DNA from: Bradyrhizobium ontarionense
GTDB lineage: Bacteria > Pseudomonadota > Alphaproteobacteria > Rhizobiales > Xanthobacteraceae
Direction: 5' to 3'
Assembly (NCBI RefSeq): GCF_021088345.1
Contig: NZ_CP088156.1
Coordinates: forward strand, 7,555,001 to 7,619,000
DNA: 64,000 nt
In this document: in pieces, positions 26,925 through 35,702 of the stretch
Position numbering within the stretch: position 1 is the first letter of the stretch
How the letters are laid out: the number at the start of each line of letters is the position of its first letter
The notes under the pieces: generated by a model
Database searches by the model: none
Seen by the model: the letters and a program-made list of their open reading frames with translations, nothing else
Told to the model about the DNA's origin: nothing
Translations under genes and position numbers: made by a program

Positions 26925-27162
26925 GACGGCCCTCGGCCGGAGCCCGTCCAGGATCATCCATTAATGATGAAGTTGGGTGGTTTGGCCATGCGAGGGCTTC
27001 GGACCGCGGCAAACCAGCGCTTCGGCCCCTGTTTACATTGACAAAACCCGGTTCGGGCTTAGCTGGAGCGCTACGTTGTAAGGGGCGGGGACGTCCCTTA
27101 TAAACCGGCCACCGTCGGGGCCGGCGTTTGTGCACTATCAGCCCCTCGGAGGAGATCAATCG

Positions 27163-28299
27163 ATGGCGTGGAAGAATCAGGGTGGAGGCCCGTGGGGTCC
27201 GGGTCCGAAGGGGCCCTGGGGCTCGGGACCGCAACCGGTCGGTCCAAGGCCACCCGACCTGGAAGATCTTCTGCGGCGCGGCCAGGACCGGCTCCAACAG
27301 TTCATCCCCGGTGGCGGCTTCGGTGCCGTCGGCATTCTCCTGGTCGTGTTCGGCGCGATCGCGATCTGGCTGCTGTCCGGCTTCTACCGGGTGCAGTCCG
27401 AAGAGCTCGGCGTCGTGCTGCGCTTTGGCAAATATGTCCGCGATGAGCAGCCGGGCCTGCGCTATCACCTGCCTTATCCGATCGAGACCGTGCTGCTGCC
27501 CAAGGCGCTGCGCGTCAACCCGATCTCGATCGGCGTCACGATGGGCGACGATGCCGGCCGCCGCGGCCGCGGCGGACGCGACGTGCCCGAGGAGAGCCTG
27601 ATGCTGACCGGCGACGAGAACATCGTCGACGTCGACTTCACGGTGCTGTGGCGCATCAAGCCGAAGGGCGCCGCCGACTTCCTGTTCAACATCCAGAATC
27701 CCGAGGGCACCGTGAAGGCGGTGGCCGAGAGCGCGATGCGCGAGGTGATCGGCCGCTCCAACATCCAGCCGGTGCTGACCGGCGCCCGCACCCAGATCGA
27801 GCAGAGCGTGCAGGAGCTGATGCAGAAGACGCTCGATACCTATGGCTCCGGCATCCAGGTCACGCAGGTGCAGATGCAGAAGGTCGACCCTCCGGCGCAG
27901 GTGATCGCGGCGTTCCGCGACGTGCAGGCGGCGCGCGCTGATCTGGAAAAGGCGCAGAACGAGGCCCAGACCTACGCGAACAAGATCGTTCCGGATGCGC
28001 GCGGCCGTGCCGCTCAGATCCTGCAGGTCGCCGAAGGCTACAAGGAGCAGGCGATCGCCGAGGCCAAGGGCCAGAGCTCGCGCTTCCTCAAGGTCTATGA
28101 CGAGTACAAGAAGGCGCCCGACGTGACCCGTGAACGCATCTATCTCGAGACGATGGAGCGCGTGCTCGGCGGCTCCGAGAAGCTCGTGCTCGACGGCGGG
28201 CCTTCGGGGCCGGTGCCGCTGCTGCCGCTCGGCGACCTCATGCCGCGCCGCCAGGGTACGACCGCCGCGCCCCAGGCCCAGCAGGGAGGTGCACGATGA
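27163..28299 (+). CDS. hflK: FtsH protease activity modulator HflK
   Basis: A 378-residue SPFH/prohibitin-family protein. A Gly/Pro/Trp-rich cytoplasmic head (residues 1-45) precedes one membrane anchor (about 62-82, AVGILLVVFGAIAIWLLSGF). The SPFH domain follows with VLRFGKY and NIVDVDFTVLWRI, and then a coiled coil (ARADLEKAQNEAQTYANKIV). The ATG at 27163 has GGAGGAG 10 bases upstream; a GTG at 27130 is less likely. With HflC it forms the large periplasmic-facing cage that controls FtsH. The genes overlap by ATGA. Confidence 0.94.
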   Translation: MAWKNQGGGPWGPGPKGPWGSGPQPVGPRPPDLEDLLRRGQDRLQQFIPGGGFGAVGILLVVFGAIAIWLLSGFYRVQSEELGVVLRFGKYVRDEQPGLRYHLPYPIETVLLPKALRVNPISIGVTMGDDAGRRGRGGRDVPEESLMLTGDENIVDVDFTVLWRIKPKGAADFLFNIQNPEGTVKAVAESAMREVIGRSNIQPVLTGARTQIEQSVQELMQKTLDTYGSGIQVTQVQMQKVDPPAQVIAAFRDVQAARADLEKAQNEAQTYANKIVPDARGRAAQILQVAEGYKEQAIAEAKGQSSRFLKVYDEYKKAPDVTRERIYLETMERVLGGSEKLVLDGGPSGPVPLLPLGDLMPRRQGTTAAPQAQQGGAR

Positions 28300-29231
28300 G
28301 ATCCCCCGTTGCAGGTATCATCGCCCTGGTCGTCGTGCTCGCGCTCGCGGTCATCGGCTACAGTTCGCTGTTCACGGTGCAGCAGACCGAGCAGGCGCTG
28401 GTGGTCCGGCTCGGCAAGCCGGTCGACGTCGTGACCGAGCCCGGCCTGAACTTCAAGGCGCCGTTCGTCGACACCGTGATCTCGATCGACAAGCGCATCC
28501 TCGACCTGGAGAATCCCTCTCAGGAGATCATCGCCTTCGACCAGAAGCGGCTCGTGGTCGATGCGTTCGCCCGCTACAAGATCAAGAACGCGCTGCAGTT
28601 CTACCAGAGCGCCGGCACGATCCAGGCCGCCAATGTCCAGCTCGGCACCCTGCTCAATGCCGCCCTGCGTCGCGTGCTCGGCGAGGTCACGTTCACCCAG
28701 GTGGTGCGCGACGAGCGCGAGGCCCTGATGCGCAAGATCCGCGATCAGCTCGACAAGGAGGCCGACGCCTATGGCATCCAGGTGGTGGACGTCCGCATCC
28801 GCCGCGCCGACCTGCCGGATGCCAACAGCCAGGCGGTCTACGACCGTATGAACAGCGAACGGCAGCGCGAAGCCGCTGAATTCCGTGCGCTCGGCGGTCA
28901 GAAGGCTCAGGAGATCAAATCCAAGGCCGATCGGGAGGCGACCGTGATCGTGGCGGAAGCCAACTCGCAATCCGAGCAGACCCGGGGCATCGGCGATGCC
29001 GAGCGCAATCGGTTGTTCGCCGAGGCCTACGGCAGGGACCCCGATTTCTTCGGCTTCTATCGCTCGATGACGGCGTACGAGAACGGGCTGAAGTCCGGCG
29101 AAACCCGCTTCCTGTTGCGGCCCGATTCGCAGTTCTTCCGCTACTTCGCCAACCCATCCGGGAAGCCCGGCGTAGAAACGCCGTCCGCCGCGAGCGCGAC
29201 GGCAGCTGCCGCGCAGGCTCCCAAGCCCTGA
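28296..29231 (+). CDS. hflC: Protease modulator HflC
   Basis: A 311-residue SPFH partner of HflK. It has an N-terminal membrane anchor (residues 5-25), then FTVQQTEQALVVRLGKPV, an SPFH domain, and a coiled coil with MNSERQREAAEFRALGGQKAQEIKSKAD. YGRDPDFFGFYRSMTAYENGL near the end is highly family-specific. An Ala-rich 30-residue tail follows. The ATG overlaps the hflK stop. DUF2065 and degP follow on the same strand, the standard membrane quality-control cluster of alphaproteobacteria. Confidence 0.94.
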   Translation: MRSPVAGIIALVVVLALAVIGYSSLFTVQQTEQALVVRLGKPVDVVTEPGLNFKAPFVDTVISIDKRILDLENPSQEIIAFDQKRLVVDAFARYKIKNALQFYQSAGTIQAANVQLGTLLNAALRRVLGEVTFTQVVRDEREALMRKIRDQLDKEADAYGIQVVDVRIRRADLPDANSQAVYDRMNSERQREAAEFRALGGQKAQEIKSKADREATVIVAEANSQSEQTRGIGDAERNRLFAEAYGRDPDFFGFYRSMTAYENGLKSGETRFLLRPDSQFFRYFANPSGKPGVETPSAASATAAAAQAPKP

Positions 29232-29276
29232 TGTCGTCGCGGCGGTTGATCCCGGCGAATATGAGTTGACACGGAC

Positions 29277-29300
29277 GGGGCGAAGCCGTTGCTTCGCCCC
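29277..29300 (+). other. Hairpin between hflC and DUF2065 gene
   Basis: A perfect 10-bp stem (GGGGCGAAGC/GCTTCGCCCC) with a CGTT tetraloop and no T-tract. It is more likely an mRNA-stabilising or processing stem than a full terminator. Confidence 0.5.
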
Positions 29301-29336
29301 ACATATCAAGAAGGTCGCACGGGAGGTCCGGGTCCG

Positions 29337-29543
29337 ATGAGGTCCATTGCGTTTTCCGATTTCCTCATCGGATTAGGTATCCTGTTCGTGCTTGAGGGTC
29401 TGATGTTCGCGGCCAGTCCGGAGTGGATGCGGCGGGCGATGAAGACCGCGATGACGACGCCCGACAATGTGCTGCGCGCGGTCGGCATCGGCTCGGCGGT
29501 GGCCGGTCTGGTCCTGATCTGGGTCATCCGGCGCCCGATCTGA
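29337..29543 (+). CDS. DUF2065 family small membrane protein
   Basis: A 68-residue protein with two membrane helices (about 6-26 and 46-64) linked by a short charged loop (SPEWMRRAMKTAMTTPDN). The DUF2065 pattern, GLxxVLEGLxxxxxP and a C-terminal GLVLIWVIRR, is visible. The start is the ATG at 29337. It is conserved between hflC and the degP-type protease genes in many proteobacteria, which suggests a part in membrane protein quality control, but no function is established. Confidence 0.85.
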   Translation: MRSIAFSDFLIGLGILFVLEGLMFAASPEWMRRAMKTAMTTPDNVLRAVGIGSAVAGLVLIWVIRRPI

Positions 29544-29777
29544 GACCGACCGTTTCCGGTTGCAGCGCCGTCGCGAGGCCACAGGAACCCTGGCCGGCCG
29601 CGGTCATTGTCTCCGCCGCCCGGCCAACGCCATTGTGAGGCGATAGCCGCGCCATTTTGCCGTATTAGGTCGCCTTCAATGATGAATCCGGCGGTCTCTG
29701 GCCGCCTGCTTGCGTCCCCGCCCGGTTCCGGCGCACTGTAACGATTGAATTTACCGAGTTTTCTGGAGATCCGCCCG

Positions 29778-31274
29778 ATGACCGCATCCCTTGCTCTCAG
29801 CCGTCGCCTGCGTCCGATCCTGACCGCGGCCGTTCTTGCCGCGGGCTGGGCGCTCGCGCCGGCCCCGGCCTCGGCGCGGGGACCAGAAGGGATCGCCGAC
29901 GTCGCCGAGAAGGTGATCGACGCCGTCGTCAACATCTCGACCTCGCAGACCGTCGAGGCCAAGGGCGGTGGCGAGAGCCGCGGCGCCAATCCGCAGGTGC
30001 CGCCGGGCTCGCCGTTCGAGGAGTTCTTCGACGACTTCTTCAAGAACCGCCGCGGCGGTCCGGGCGGCCGCGGCGGCGACAACTCGCCGCGCCGTACCAA
30101 CTCGCTGGGCTCCGGCTTCATCGTCGATGACTCCGGAGTGGTCGTCACCAACAACCACGTCATTGCGGACGCCGACGAGATCAACGTGATCCTCAACGAC
30201 GGGACCAAGATCAAGGCCGATCTGGTCGGCGTCGACAAGAAGACCGACCTCGCGGTGCTCAAGTTCAAGCCGCCGCGGCAGCTGACCGTCGTCAAGTTCG
30301 GCGATTCCGACAAGCTGCGGCTCGGCGACTGGGTGGTCGCGATCGGCAACCCGTTCAGCCTCGGCGGCACCGTCACTGCGGGCATCGTCTCGGCCAAGAA
30401 CCGCGACATCTCGTCGGGGCCCTATGACAGCTACATCCAGACCGACGCCGCCATCAACCGCGGCAATTCCGGCGGCCCGCTGTTCAACCTCGACGGCGAG
30501 GTGATCGGCGTCAACACCCTGATCATCTCGCCGTCCGGCGGCTCGATCGGCATCGGCTTCGCAGTGCCCTCGAAGACGGTCGCCGGCGTGGTCGACCAGC
30601 TCCGCCAGTTCGGCGAGCTGCGCCGCGGCTGGCTCGGCGTGCGCATCCAGGGCGTCACCGACGAGATCGCCGAGAGCCTCAACATCAAGCCGGCGCGCGG
30701 CGCGCTGGTTGCCGGCATCGACGACAAGGGACCGGCCAAGCCGGCCGGCATCGAGCCCGGCGACGTCGTCGTCAAGTTCGACGGCCACGACATCAAGGAG
30801 CCGAAGGACCTGTCGCGCATCGTCGCCGATACCGCCGTGGGCAAGGAGGTCGACGTCATCGTCATCCGCAAGGGCCAGGAGCAGACGCTGAAGGTCAAGC
30901 TCGGCCGGCTCGAGGACACCGAGAAGGTGCAGCAGGCGGCGATCAAGAAGGACGAGCCGGCCGAGAAGCCGGTGACCCAGAAGGCGCTCGGTCTCGATCT
31001 CGCCGCGCTGTCGAAGGATCTCCGCACCCGCTACAAGATCAAGGACAGCGTCAAGGGCGTGGTCGTCACCGGCGTCGATCAGGCGTCTGACGCCGCCGAG
31101 AAGCGGCTGTCGGCCGGCGATGTCATCGTCGAGGTCGCGCAGGAGGCGGTGACCTCGGGCGCCGACATCAAGAAGCGCGTCGACCAGCTCAAGAAGGACG
31201 GCAAGAAGTCGGTGCTGTTGCTCGTCTCGAACGCCGACGGCGAGCTGCGCTTCGTGGCGCTGAGTTTGCAGTAG
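29778..31274 (+). CDS. degP: Do/DegP family periplasmic serine protease with two PDZ domains
   Basis: A 498-residue HtrA-type protease/chaperone. It has a signal peptide (cleavage near ASA-RG, about residue 33), a trypsin-like domain with the triad H127 (NNHVI), D157 (KTDLAVL) and S231 (GNSGGPL), then PDZ1 (from about residue 300, RRGWLGVRIQGV) and PDZ2 (about 400-490). A Gly/Arg-rich linker (residues 75-108) precedes the catalytic core. The ATG at 29778 has CTGGAGA 9 bases upstream. It degrades or refolds damaged envelope proteins. Whether it is DegP or the closely related MucD/DegQ cannot be settled here. Confidence 0.93.
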   Translation: MTASLALSRRLRPILTAAVLAAGWALAPAPASARGPEGIADVAEKVIDAVVNISTSQTVEAKGGGESRGANPQVPPGSPFEEFFDDFFKNRRGGPGGRGGDNSPRRTNSLGSGFIVDDSGVVVTNNHVIADADEINVILNDGTKIKADLVGVDKKTDLAVLKFKPPRQLTVVKFGDSDKLRLGDWVVAIGNPFSLGGTVTAGIVSAKNRDISSGPYDSYIQTDAAINRGNSGGPLFNLDGEVIGVNTLIISPSGGSIGIGFAVPSKTVAGVVDQLRQFGELRRGWLGVRIQGVTDEIAESLNIKPARGALVAGIDDKGPAKPAGIEPGDVVVKFDGHDIKEPKDLSRIVADTAVGKEVDVIVIRKGQEQTLKVKLGRLEDTEKVQQAAIKKDEPAEKPVTQKALGLDLAALSKDLRTRYKIKDSVKGVVVTGVDQASDAAEKRLSAGDVIVEVAQEAVTSGADIKKRVDQLKKDGKKSVLLLVSNADGELRFVALSLQ

Positions 31275-31460
31275 GGCGCGTCTGGTTTACGCTTCGACAT
31301 TGCGAGGCGCGGCCTCGTAGGGTGGGCAAAGGCGCGCCCAGGTGCCTGCTTGGTACGACGCTCGCTCTCGCGCCGTGCCTACCATCTTGCTTTCGAGCAC
31401 GTCGATCGACGGTGGGCACTCTGCCGCCCTACGGGCGGCTGCTTTGCCTAGCCCTCTGCG
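31275..31460. repeat. Intergenic repeat family A, copy 1
   Basis: A palindromic repeat containing GTGGGCAAAGGCGCGC, GCGCCGTGCCTACCAT, GGTGGGCAC and a closing GGGCGGCTGCTTTGCC. The same elements in the same order recur at about 35555-35702. Arms of GGTGGGCAAAGGCGC type pair with the inverted GC-rich end. It carries no coding potential and follows degP. Confidence 0.6.
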
Positions 31461-31494
31461 AAGGGACGACCTCGCTGCATCCACACACTCTGCT

Positions 31495-31648
31495 GTCGTC
31501 CCGGCCTTGAGCCGGGACCCATACTCCCAGGACGTGGTTTGAGGCAGGCCGACCGTGAGCTGCTCGCACCTCACATCCGCCGCGGAGTATGGGTCCCGGG
31601 TCGGCGCCTCGCCGCGCTGGCGCTGCGTCGCGGCTTGCCCGGGACGAC
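31495..31648. repeat. Intergenic inverted repeat (family B)
   Basis: Outer arms GTCGTCCCGG and its partner CCCGGGACGAC, and inner arms GGGACCCATACTCC and GGAGTATGGGTCCC, form a long cruciform-capable repeat. Such GTCGTCCCGG...CCGGGACGAC elements are dispersed in many Bradyrhizobium genomes (general knowledge); only this copy of the type is in the window. Confidence 0.6.
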
Positions 31649-31740
31649 GGTGGAAAAGACCTGATTCACATCTCAAACAGCAGTGGGCGTGGAAAGACGT
31701 TCTCGCGGCCGATCACGCCCGAGGTCTGCAATCGGTTCGT

Positions 31741-32100
31741 CCCCCTTAAAACGCAGAGGGCGCAGGGAATGCCGGGTGAAGGCCTCACCCATGGCCCGCC
31801 TGCTAAAAAAATGCAGGCGGCAGGTACCACAGGTGCTGCCGGTCATCCGGCATTCCCTGCGCGACGGTCTTCACGCTTATACGCAGTCTCCCTGGTGCGC
31901 CGGCTTGTTGGCCACCATGGCGACAATGCGCTTTCGCGCATTGCGCTGGACACCAGCATCGGGGTGTCAGGACGCTGCGACTTCACGTCCGCGAACTGCC
32001 GTTCGTCGGCGCGCCCGAAGACACGCTGCGGCATAACGCGGCCATCGCATCCCCGCCTCGCGTGTCGTGACGATCGCGCGCAACGCCCCTCCGCAGTGAG
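31741..32100. repeat. Intergenic inverted repeat (family C)
   Basis: Perfect 16-bp arms at 31760-31775 (GCGCAGGGAATGCCGG) and 31847-31862 enclose a smaller GC-rich stem. The flanking 31870-32100 stretch has no credible gene: frames are open but lack ribosome-binding sites, codon bias and recognisable motifs. An AT-rich patch follows at about 32110-32165. Confidence 0.55.
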
Positions 32101-32165
32101 GCGGGATGCGGAGATACAATCATGATTTCCGAAAAATAGCAATAGATTTATTTTTATCAGAAGTC

Positions 32166-32559
32166 GCTTTGCCGGGATCGGATTTGCCGGCGGTGATCGC
32201 GAGATCTCTCCTCGGTCATTCCGGCGGGCTACGCGAAGGCGTGGCGAGCCCGGAATCAATTGCGCCGCGCCATCGGCGACAAGATGGGAGTCCGGGGGCG
32301 TGCTGCCGTCTTCGCTCTTCGAGCTATGGTGGACGCGGCGCACGTCCCGGAATCACGGAGGAGAGACCAGCAATCCCCATCGGGCGATGGCGTCGGACTG
32401 GCACAGCGCCCTCATGTCAGGGGCGCCGCTTGCGGCGTGGTTCTAATCATCAGGCCCGAATGATCGAGCCAACAAAGTAGCGATATGCGATCGCCCTCCC
32501 CGCAAGGGGCAGGGCTATCGCATATGACGGTCCAACTTTGAGTTCGGCTCCCTCCACAC
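32166..32559. other. Non-coding, repeat-like stretch left of the insertion sequence
   Basis: No gene was recognised. ATTCCGG and CCGGAAT pieces form loose inverted repeats, and ATATGCGATCGCCCTCCCCG at 32484-32503 recurs on the right side of the insertion sequence at about 33911-33931. The region looks like an accumulation of short intergenic repeats. Confidence 0.45.
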
Positions 32560-33874
32560 CGTCATGGCCGGGCTCCGTCCCACGGCTGTCCGGTTTAGAA
32601 TGAGTGGACAAGGCGCATGGCGTGGATTCTTCTGCGGTCTTGAGCATCGCCAAATGTTCGAGACACGCCAGGAAGGTCCCGCCATGCGCCACCACAATAC
32701 TGTATTTCACGCGCTGCAGAAGCTTGTTCCGTGGAGGGATTTCGACCGGCTTGTGGAAACACATCGGGCGAACAAGCGCGTGCGCCGGCTCAGTACCCAG
32801 AACCAGTTTCTCGCTCTGCTTTATGGCCAACTGGCTCGCGCGGAGAGCCTGCGTGCCATTGAAGCGTCCTTCGAGAGCCACGCAGCGCGGCTCTATCACG
32901 TTGGCGCAAAGGAGGTTTCGCGTTCCACGCTGGCTGATGCCAATGCTCGGCGGCCCTATGAGGTCTTCACCGGGCTTCTGGCCGAGATGATGAAAAGCTG
33001 TGAACGGAAGCTGGCAGGTGAAGTCGCGGATGCGGTCTATCTGATCGATTCGACCAGATTTTCCCTGAACTCGCTCAGTGCCGACTGGGCCAAGTTCAGC
33101 CGCGGCATCAACTGCTTCAAGCTGCACATCGTCTATAATCCAGATACCGAGAATCCAACCTCGGCTGAGTTGACCGCGGGAAACGTCAACGACATCACCA
33201 TGGCGAAGTCTCTTCCGATCCGCCTAGGCGCCACCTACGTCTTCGATCTTGGTTACTATGATTACGGCTGGTGGGCCGAGCTCAACAAGCAAGGGTGTCG
33301 TCTCGTTACCCGTCTCAAAGCCAATACCAAGCTCAGAAATGTGACCGAGAACAAGATCCCGAAAGACTCTTCCGTCCTGTCTGACCGTGTCGGCCTCCTG
33401 CCTGCGAGGCTCGCAGCGTCCCGAAAGAACCCGTTCCAGGATCCTGTCAGAGAGATCAGGATCTCTACGGAAACCGGAAAAATCCTGCGCATCGTCACCA
33501 ATGATCTCGATGCATCGGCCGATGAAATCGCCGATCTCTATAAGCGCCGTTGGCAGATCGAGCTGTTCTTTCGCTGGGTCAAACATACGCTGAAGATCCG
33601 CCACTTTCTCGGAACCTCCGAGAACGCCATTCGCATCCAGATCGCCGTGGCGCTGATCGCTCATCTGTTGCTGCGCGCGACCCATAAGCTGCAAAACAGC
33701 GTCAAGAGCCTGCAGACGTTTACAGGTCTGATCACGCAAAACCTCATGCATCGCAAGCGGATCGATCGACTACTCGATCGGCCCCCGCCAGCCAGGCAAG
33801 ATGACCGCCAGTTGAGCCTAAGTATATGCTAAAAACTAAACCGGACAGCCGTGGGACGGAGCCCGGGCATGACG
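32560..33874 (+). mobile_element. IS4-family insertion sequence, apparently intact
   Basis: A single DDE transposase gene is bracketed by inverted repeats at 32560-32598 and 33836-33874 that match at 38 of 39 positions. The inner part (ACGGCTGTCCGGTTTAG) is probably the true terminal repeat. The outer part (CGTCATGGCCGGGCTCCGTC) resembles arms of a host palindromic repeat, so the element probably sits in the centre of such a repeat and its exact ends are uncertain. No direct target duplication could be identified at either choice of ends. Confidence 0.8.
32684..33832 (+). CDS. IS4 family transposase
   Basis: A 382-residue DDE transposase. The N-terminal region (MRHHNTVFHALQKLVPWRDF) matches the DUF4372-type domain usual in this IS4 subgroup. 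Catalytic residues are the Asp in YLIDSTRF, the Asp in FDLGYYDYGWW and the Glu in the complete Y-(2)-R-(3)-E-(6)-K signature (YKRRWQIELFFRWVK). The ATG at 32684 is preceded by AGGAAGG. The frame is open upstream to 32564 but that part lies partly in the terminal repeat. No frameshift or stop is seen, so it may be active. Confidence 0.92.
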   Translation: MRHHNTVFHALQKLVPWRDFDRLVETHRANKRVRRLSTQNQFLALLYGQLARAESLRAIEASFESHAARLYHVGAKEVSRSTLADANARRPYEVFTGLLAEMMKSCERKLAGEVADAVYLIDSTRFSLNSLSADWAKFSRGINCFKLHIVYNPDTENPTSAELTAGNVNDITMAKSLPIRLGATYVFDLGYYDYGWWAELNKQGCRLVTRLKANTKLRNVTENKIPKDSSVLSDRVGLLPARLAASRKNPFQDPVREIRISTETGKILRIVTNDLDASADEIADLYKRRWQIELFFRWVKHTLKIRHFLGTSENAIRIQIAVALIAHLLLRATHKLQNSVKSLQTFTGLITQNLMHRKRIDRLLDRPPPARQDDRQLSLSIC

Positions 33875-33963
33875 ACGTGGAGGCAGCGTAGCGAAACGAC
33901 TCAGATCTTCATATGCGATCGCCCTCCCCGCAAGGGGAGGGAGAGGTCGTGCACGTGGGATGC

Positions 33964-34245
33964 TTAGTTCCGCACGCTGCCGACGGTGGTCGGGACGACC
34001 AGAGCGGCGCTGCGGCGGTGGCCGGTGAGCACGGCGAGCTGGAGCGGAGTGGCGGGCATGCCGGCGCGGGTGAGATCGGCCACGGGAGCCTGCTCTTGCG
34101 CAGCCGAAGCGCCGACGACGGAGAGCTGATGCGGGGTGGCTGGCAGCGCGCCGACTTCGTAGCTCGGCAGTTCGGCTGCGGCGGCAACGCCGCTCAGCAG
34201 CGCGAGGGCAACGAGAGAGCCGGGAATGATGTGCTTGATGGTCAT
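33964..34245 (-). CDS. Small secreted protein with two internal repeats
   Basis: A 93-residue hypothetical protein with a signal peptide (MTIKHIIPGSLVALALLSGVAAA, cleavage before AELPS). The mature part contains two similar units, LPATPHQLSVVGA and MPATPLQLAVLTG, about 25 residues apart. No family was recognised. A perfect inverted repeat (34271-34291) lies just upstream of the start and may control it. The position next to an IS and repeats gives no functional hint. The signal peptide and internal duplication make a real gene likely. Confidence 0.65.
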   Translation of the reverse strand: MTIKHIIPGSLVALALLSGVAAAAELPSYEVGALPATPHQLSVVGASAAQEQAPVADLTRAGMPATPLQLAVLTGHRRSAALVVPTTVGSVRN

Positions 34246-34270
34246 CGGGAGGTCCTTGTGTGACGATGAT

Positions 34271-34291
34271 CGATTGCATCATGTGCAATCG
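34271..34291 (-). promoter_or_regulatory. Inverted repeat upstream of small secreted protein gene
   Basis: CGATTGCA and TGCAATCG are perfect 8-bp arms around a 5-base spacer, 26 bases before the ATG at 34245. It may be an operator or a 5' UTR hairpin. Confidence 0.45.
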
Positions 34292-34923
34292 TTTTCGTTT
34301 CCTTGGACGCTCCCTAACGTGCTCAGGTTTATATGCGATGCAGCATGATTTGGCAATTCATCGATTGGTGATGCGGTTAACATCGCAGCGCGCGACCCGA
34401 CTTCATGCGACATGCGAATGGACTCATTCGCGATCTGAAACGACGTGAAATGGAATTGCTCAGAAGCCGGCCGTTTCGAAACAAGATCGCGTGAATCGAG
34501 GCGCCGCACGGCGGAGCGATCGGTTCTTGCGCCGAAGCCGGCGCGCCTGGACGCCAGCGGTCGCGGGCTGATGCGGTGTCGCGCAGAACGAGGTCACCCC
34601 GATGGGACGTTCGCCGGCCGCTGGGGCGGCCCGCAGGACGACGATGCTGCGACGGTGCTCGGGAGGAGAAGCGTCACGAGGTTCATGGGGAATCGTCGTT
34701 TAGAGAACGAGGCTCGACCGCGTTTTGCGCAATCGCTGTTCGCCATCCTGAACGCTTCCCGACGGCGAATCGAAGACCGTCGTATCGGAGCGTGATCTGA
34801 GGCGAGAGACGTGGATGACTCGGAGGGACCGGGATTTTCGTTGCTGGGCGTTGCTCCTGCCCTGGACGTCAAGTTCAGCCATACGCCGACCATCTTTCCG
34901 CCCGTTCCTGCCAGCTATCCACG
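34292..34923. other. Region without a recognised gene
   Basis: Open frames exist (for example 34445-34795, plus) but they lack a ribosome-binding site, a known motif or the strong third-position GC bias of neighbours. I see nothing else here. Confidence 0.4.
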
Positions 34924-35466
34924 ATGGTCGACGAGCGATCGTCGTGGATCAATGCGCTCGGGGAGCATGAAGTGCCTGCATCGATATCGCACGACAAGCG
35001 ACTGCTGAGATTGGCCGTCATCGGATGTTTGCTGCTCTCTTCGGCGGATGCTGGCGCAGCGATCGATGGTCTGGCTGGGACATGGTCCGGAGGCGGGTCG
35101 ATGACATTGTCCGAGGGGCCGAAGGAGCGCATTCGCTGCAAGGCAACCTACGTGGTCAAAAAGCCGGAGAAATCGATGGGTTTCGAGCTGCGCTGCGCCA
35201 GCGATGCCTACAAGATGCTCCTGTCCGCGCAGATCGAGCAGGACGGGACGTCGCTTTCAGGCAACTGGTTCGAAAGCGAGTACCGGCAGGGCGGCAAGAT
35301 CACGGGGAAGAGCTCCGACGGGCTCATCGAGGCGAGGATCGAAGGCAACACCGTCGCCGCATTCGTGACCATTCGCACCAAAGCCAATCATCAATCATTC
35401 ATGTTGGAGTCTCCCGGAGCTTGGGCCTCCGAGGTCGCCGTCGAGTTGAGCCGGGATGGGAAATGA
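34924..35466 (+). CDS. Hypothetical secreted protein
   Basis: A 180-residue protein. A basic stretch followed by LLRLAVIGCLLLSSADAGA (about residues 27-45) looks like a signal peptide, so the true start may be later than the ATG at 34924. The mature part begins AIDGLAGTWSGGGSMTLSEG and has alternating strands with a CxA...RCAS cysteine pair, resembling a small beta-barrel or lipocalin-like fold. No family is recognised with confidence. A 19-residue lead before the signal is unusual and argues for a non-ATG start. It stands alone between the IS region and serB. Confidence 0.65.
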   Translation: MVDERSSWINALGEHEVPASISHDKRLLRLAVIGCLLLSSADAGAAIDGLAGTWSGGGSMTLSEGPKERIRCKATYVVKKPEKSMGFELRCASDAYKMLLSAQIEQDGTSLSGNWFESEYRQGGKITGKSSDGLIEARIEGNTVAAFVTIRTKANHQSFMLESPGAWASEVAVELSRDGK

Positions 35467-35554
35467 CGCGCCGAATAGGGCGGAGGGATCGCAAGCGCCC
35501 GCTCGGCGCTTGCTGAGCGAGCTTCGCGATCACGATAACCCCGGGTCCTGAGTG

Positions 35555-35702
35555 CGTGGGGCGGGCAAAGGCGCGCATGCAACGCTACTTGCCGGTGGCG
35601 GCGTTCTGTCGCGCGCCGTGCCCACCATGTGGCTCCGCGTGCGTGGCGTGACGGTGGGCACGCGCCGCCTTGCGGGCGGCGCTTTGCCCACCTCACGGGA
35701 CT
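35555..35702. repeat. Intergenic repeat family A, copy 2
   Basis: This shares ordered blocks with the 31275-31460 element: GCGGGCAAAGGCGCGC, CGCGCCGTGCCCACCAT, GGTGGGCACGCG and a GGCGGCGCTTTGCCCACC end. The outer arms (GGGCAAAGGCGC and GCGCTTTGCCC-like) are inverted. It abuts the serB stop directly and could act as its transcription end. Confidence 0.65.

Noticed and set aside
31589..32125. A 178-codon plus-strand frame after degP
   Set aside because: It runs through palindromic repeats, with no ribosome-binding site or domain; explained as repeat sequence.
34445..34795. A 116-codon plus-strand frame
   Set aside because: No recognisable motif, Arg-rich, no ribosome-binding site; treated as non-coding.
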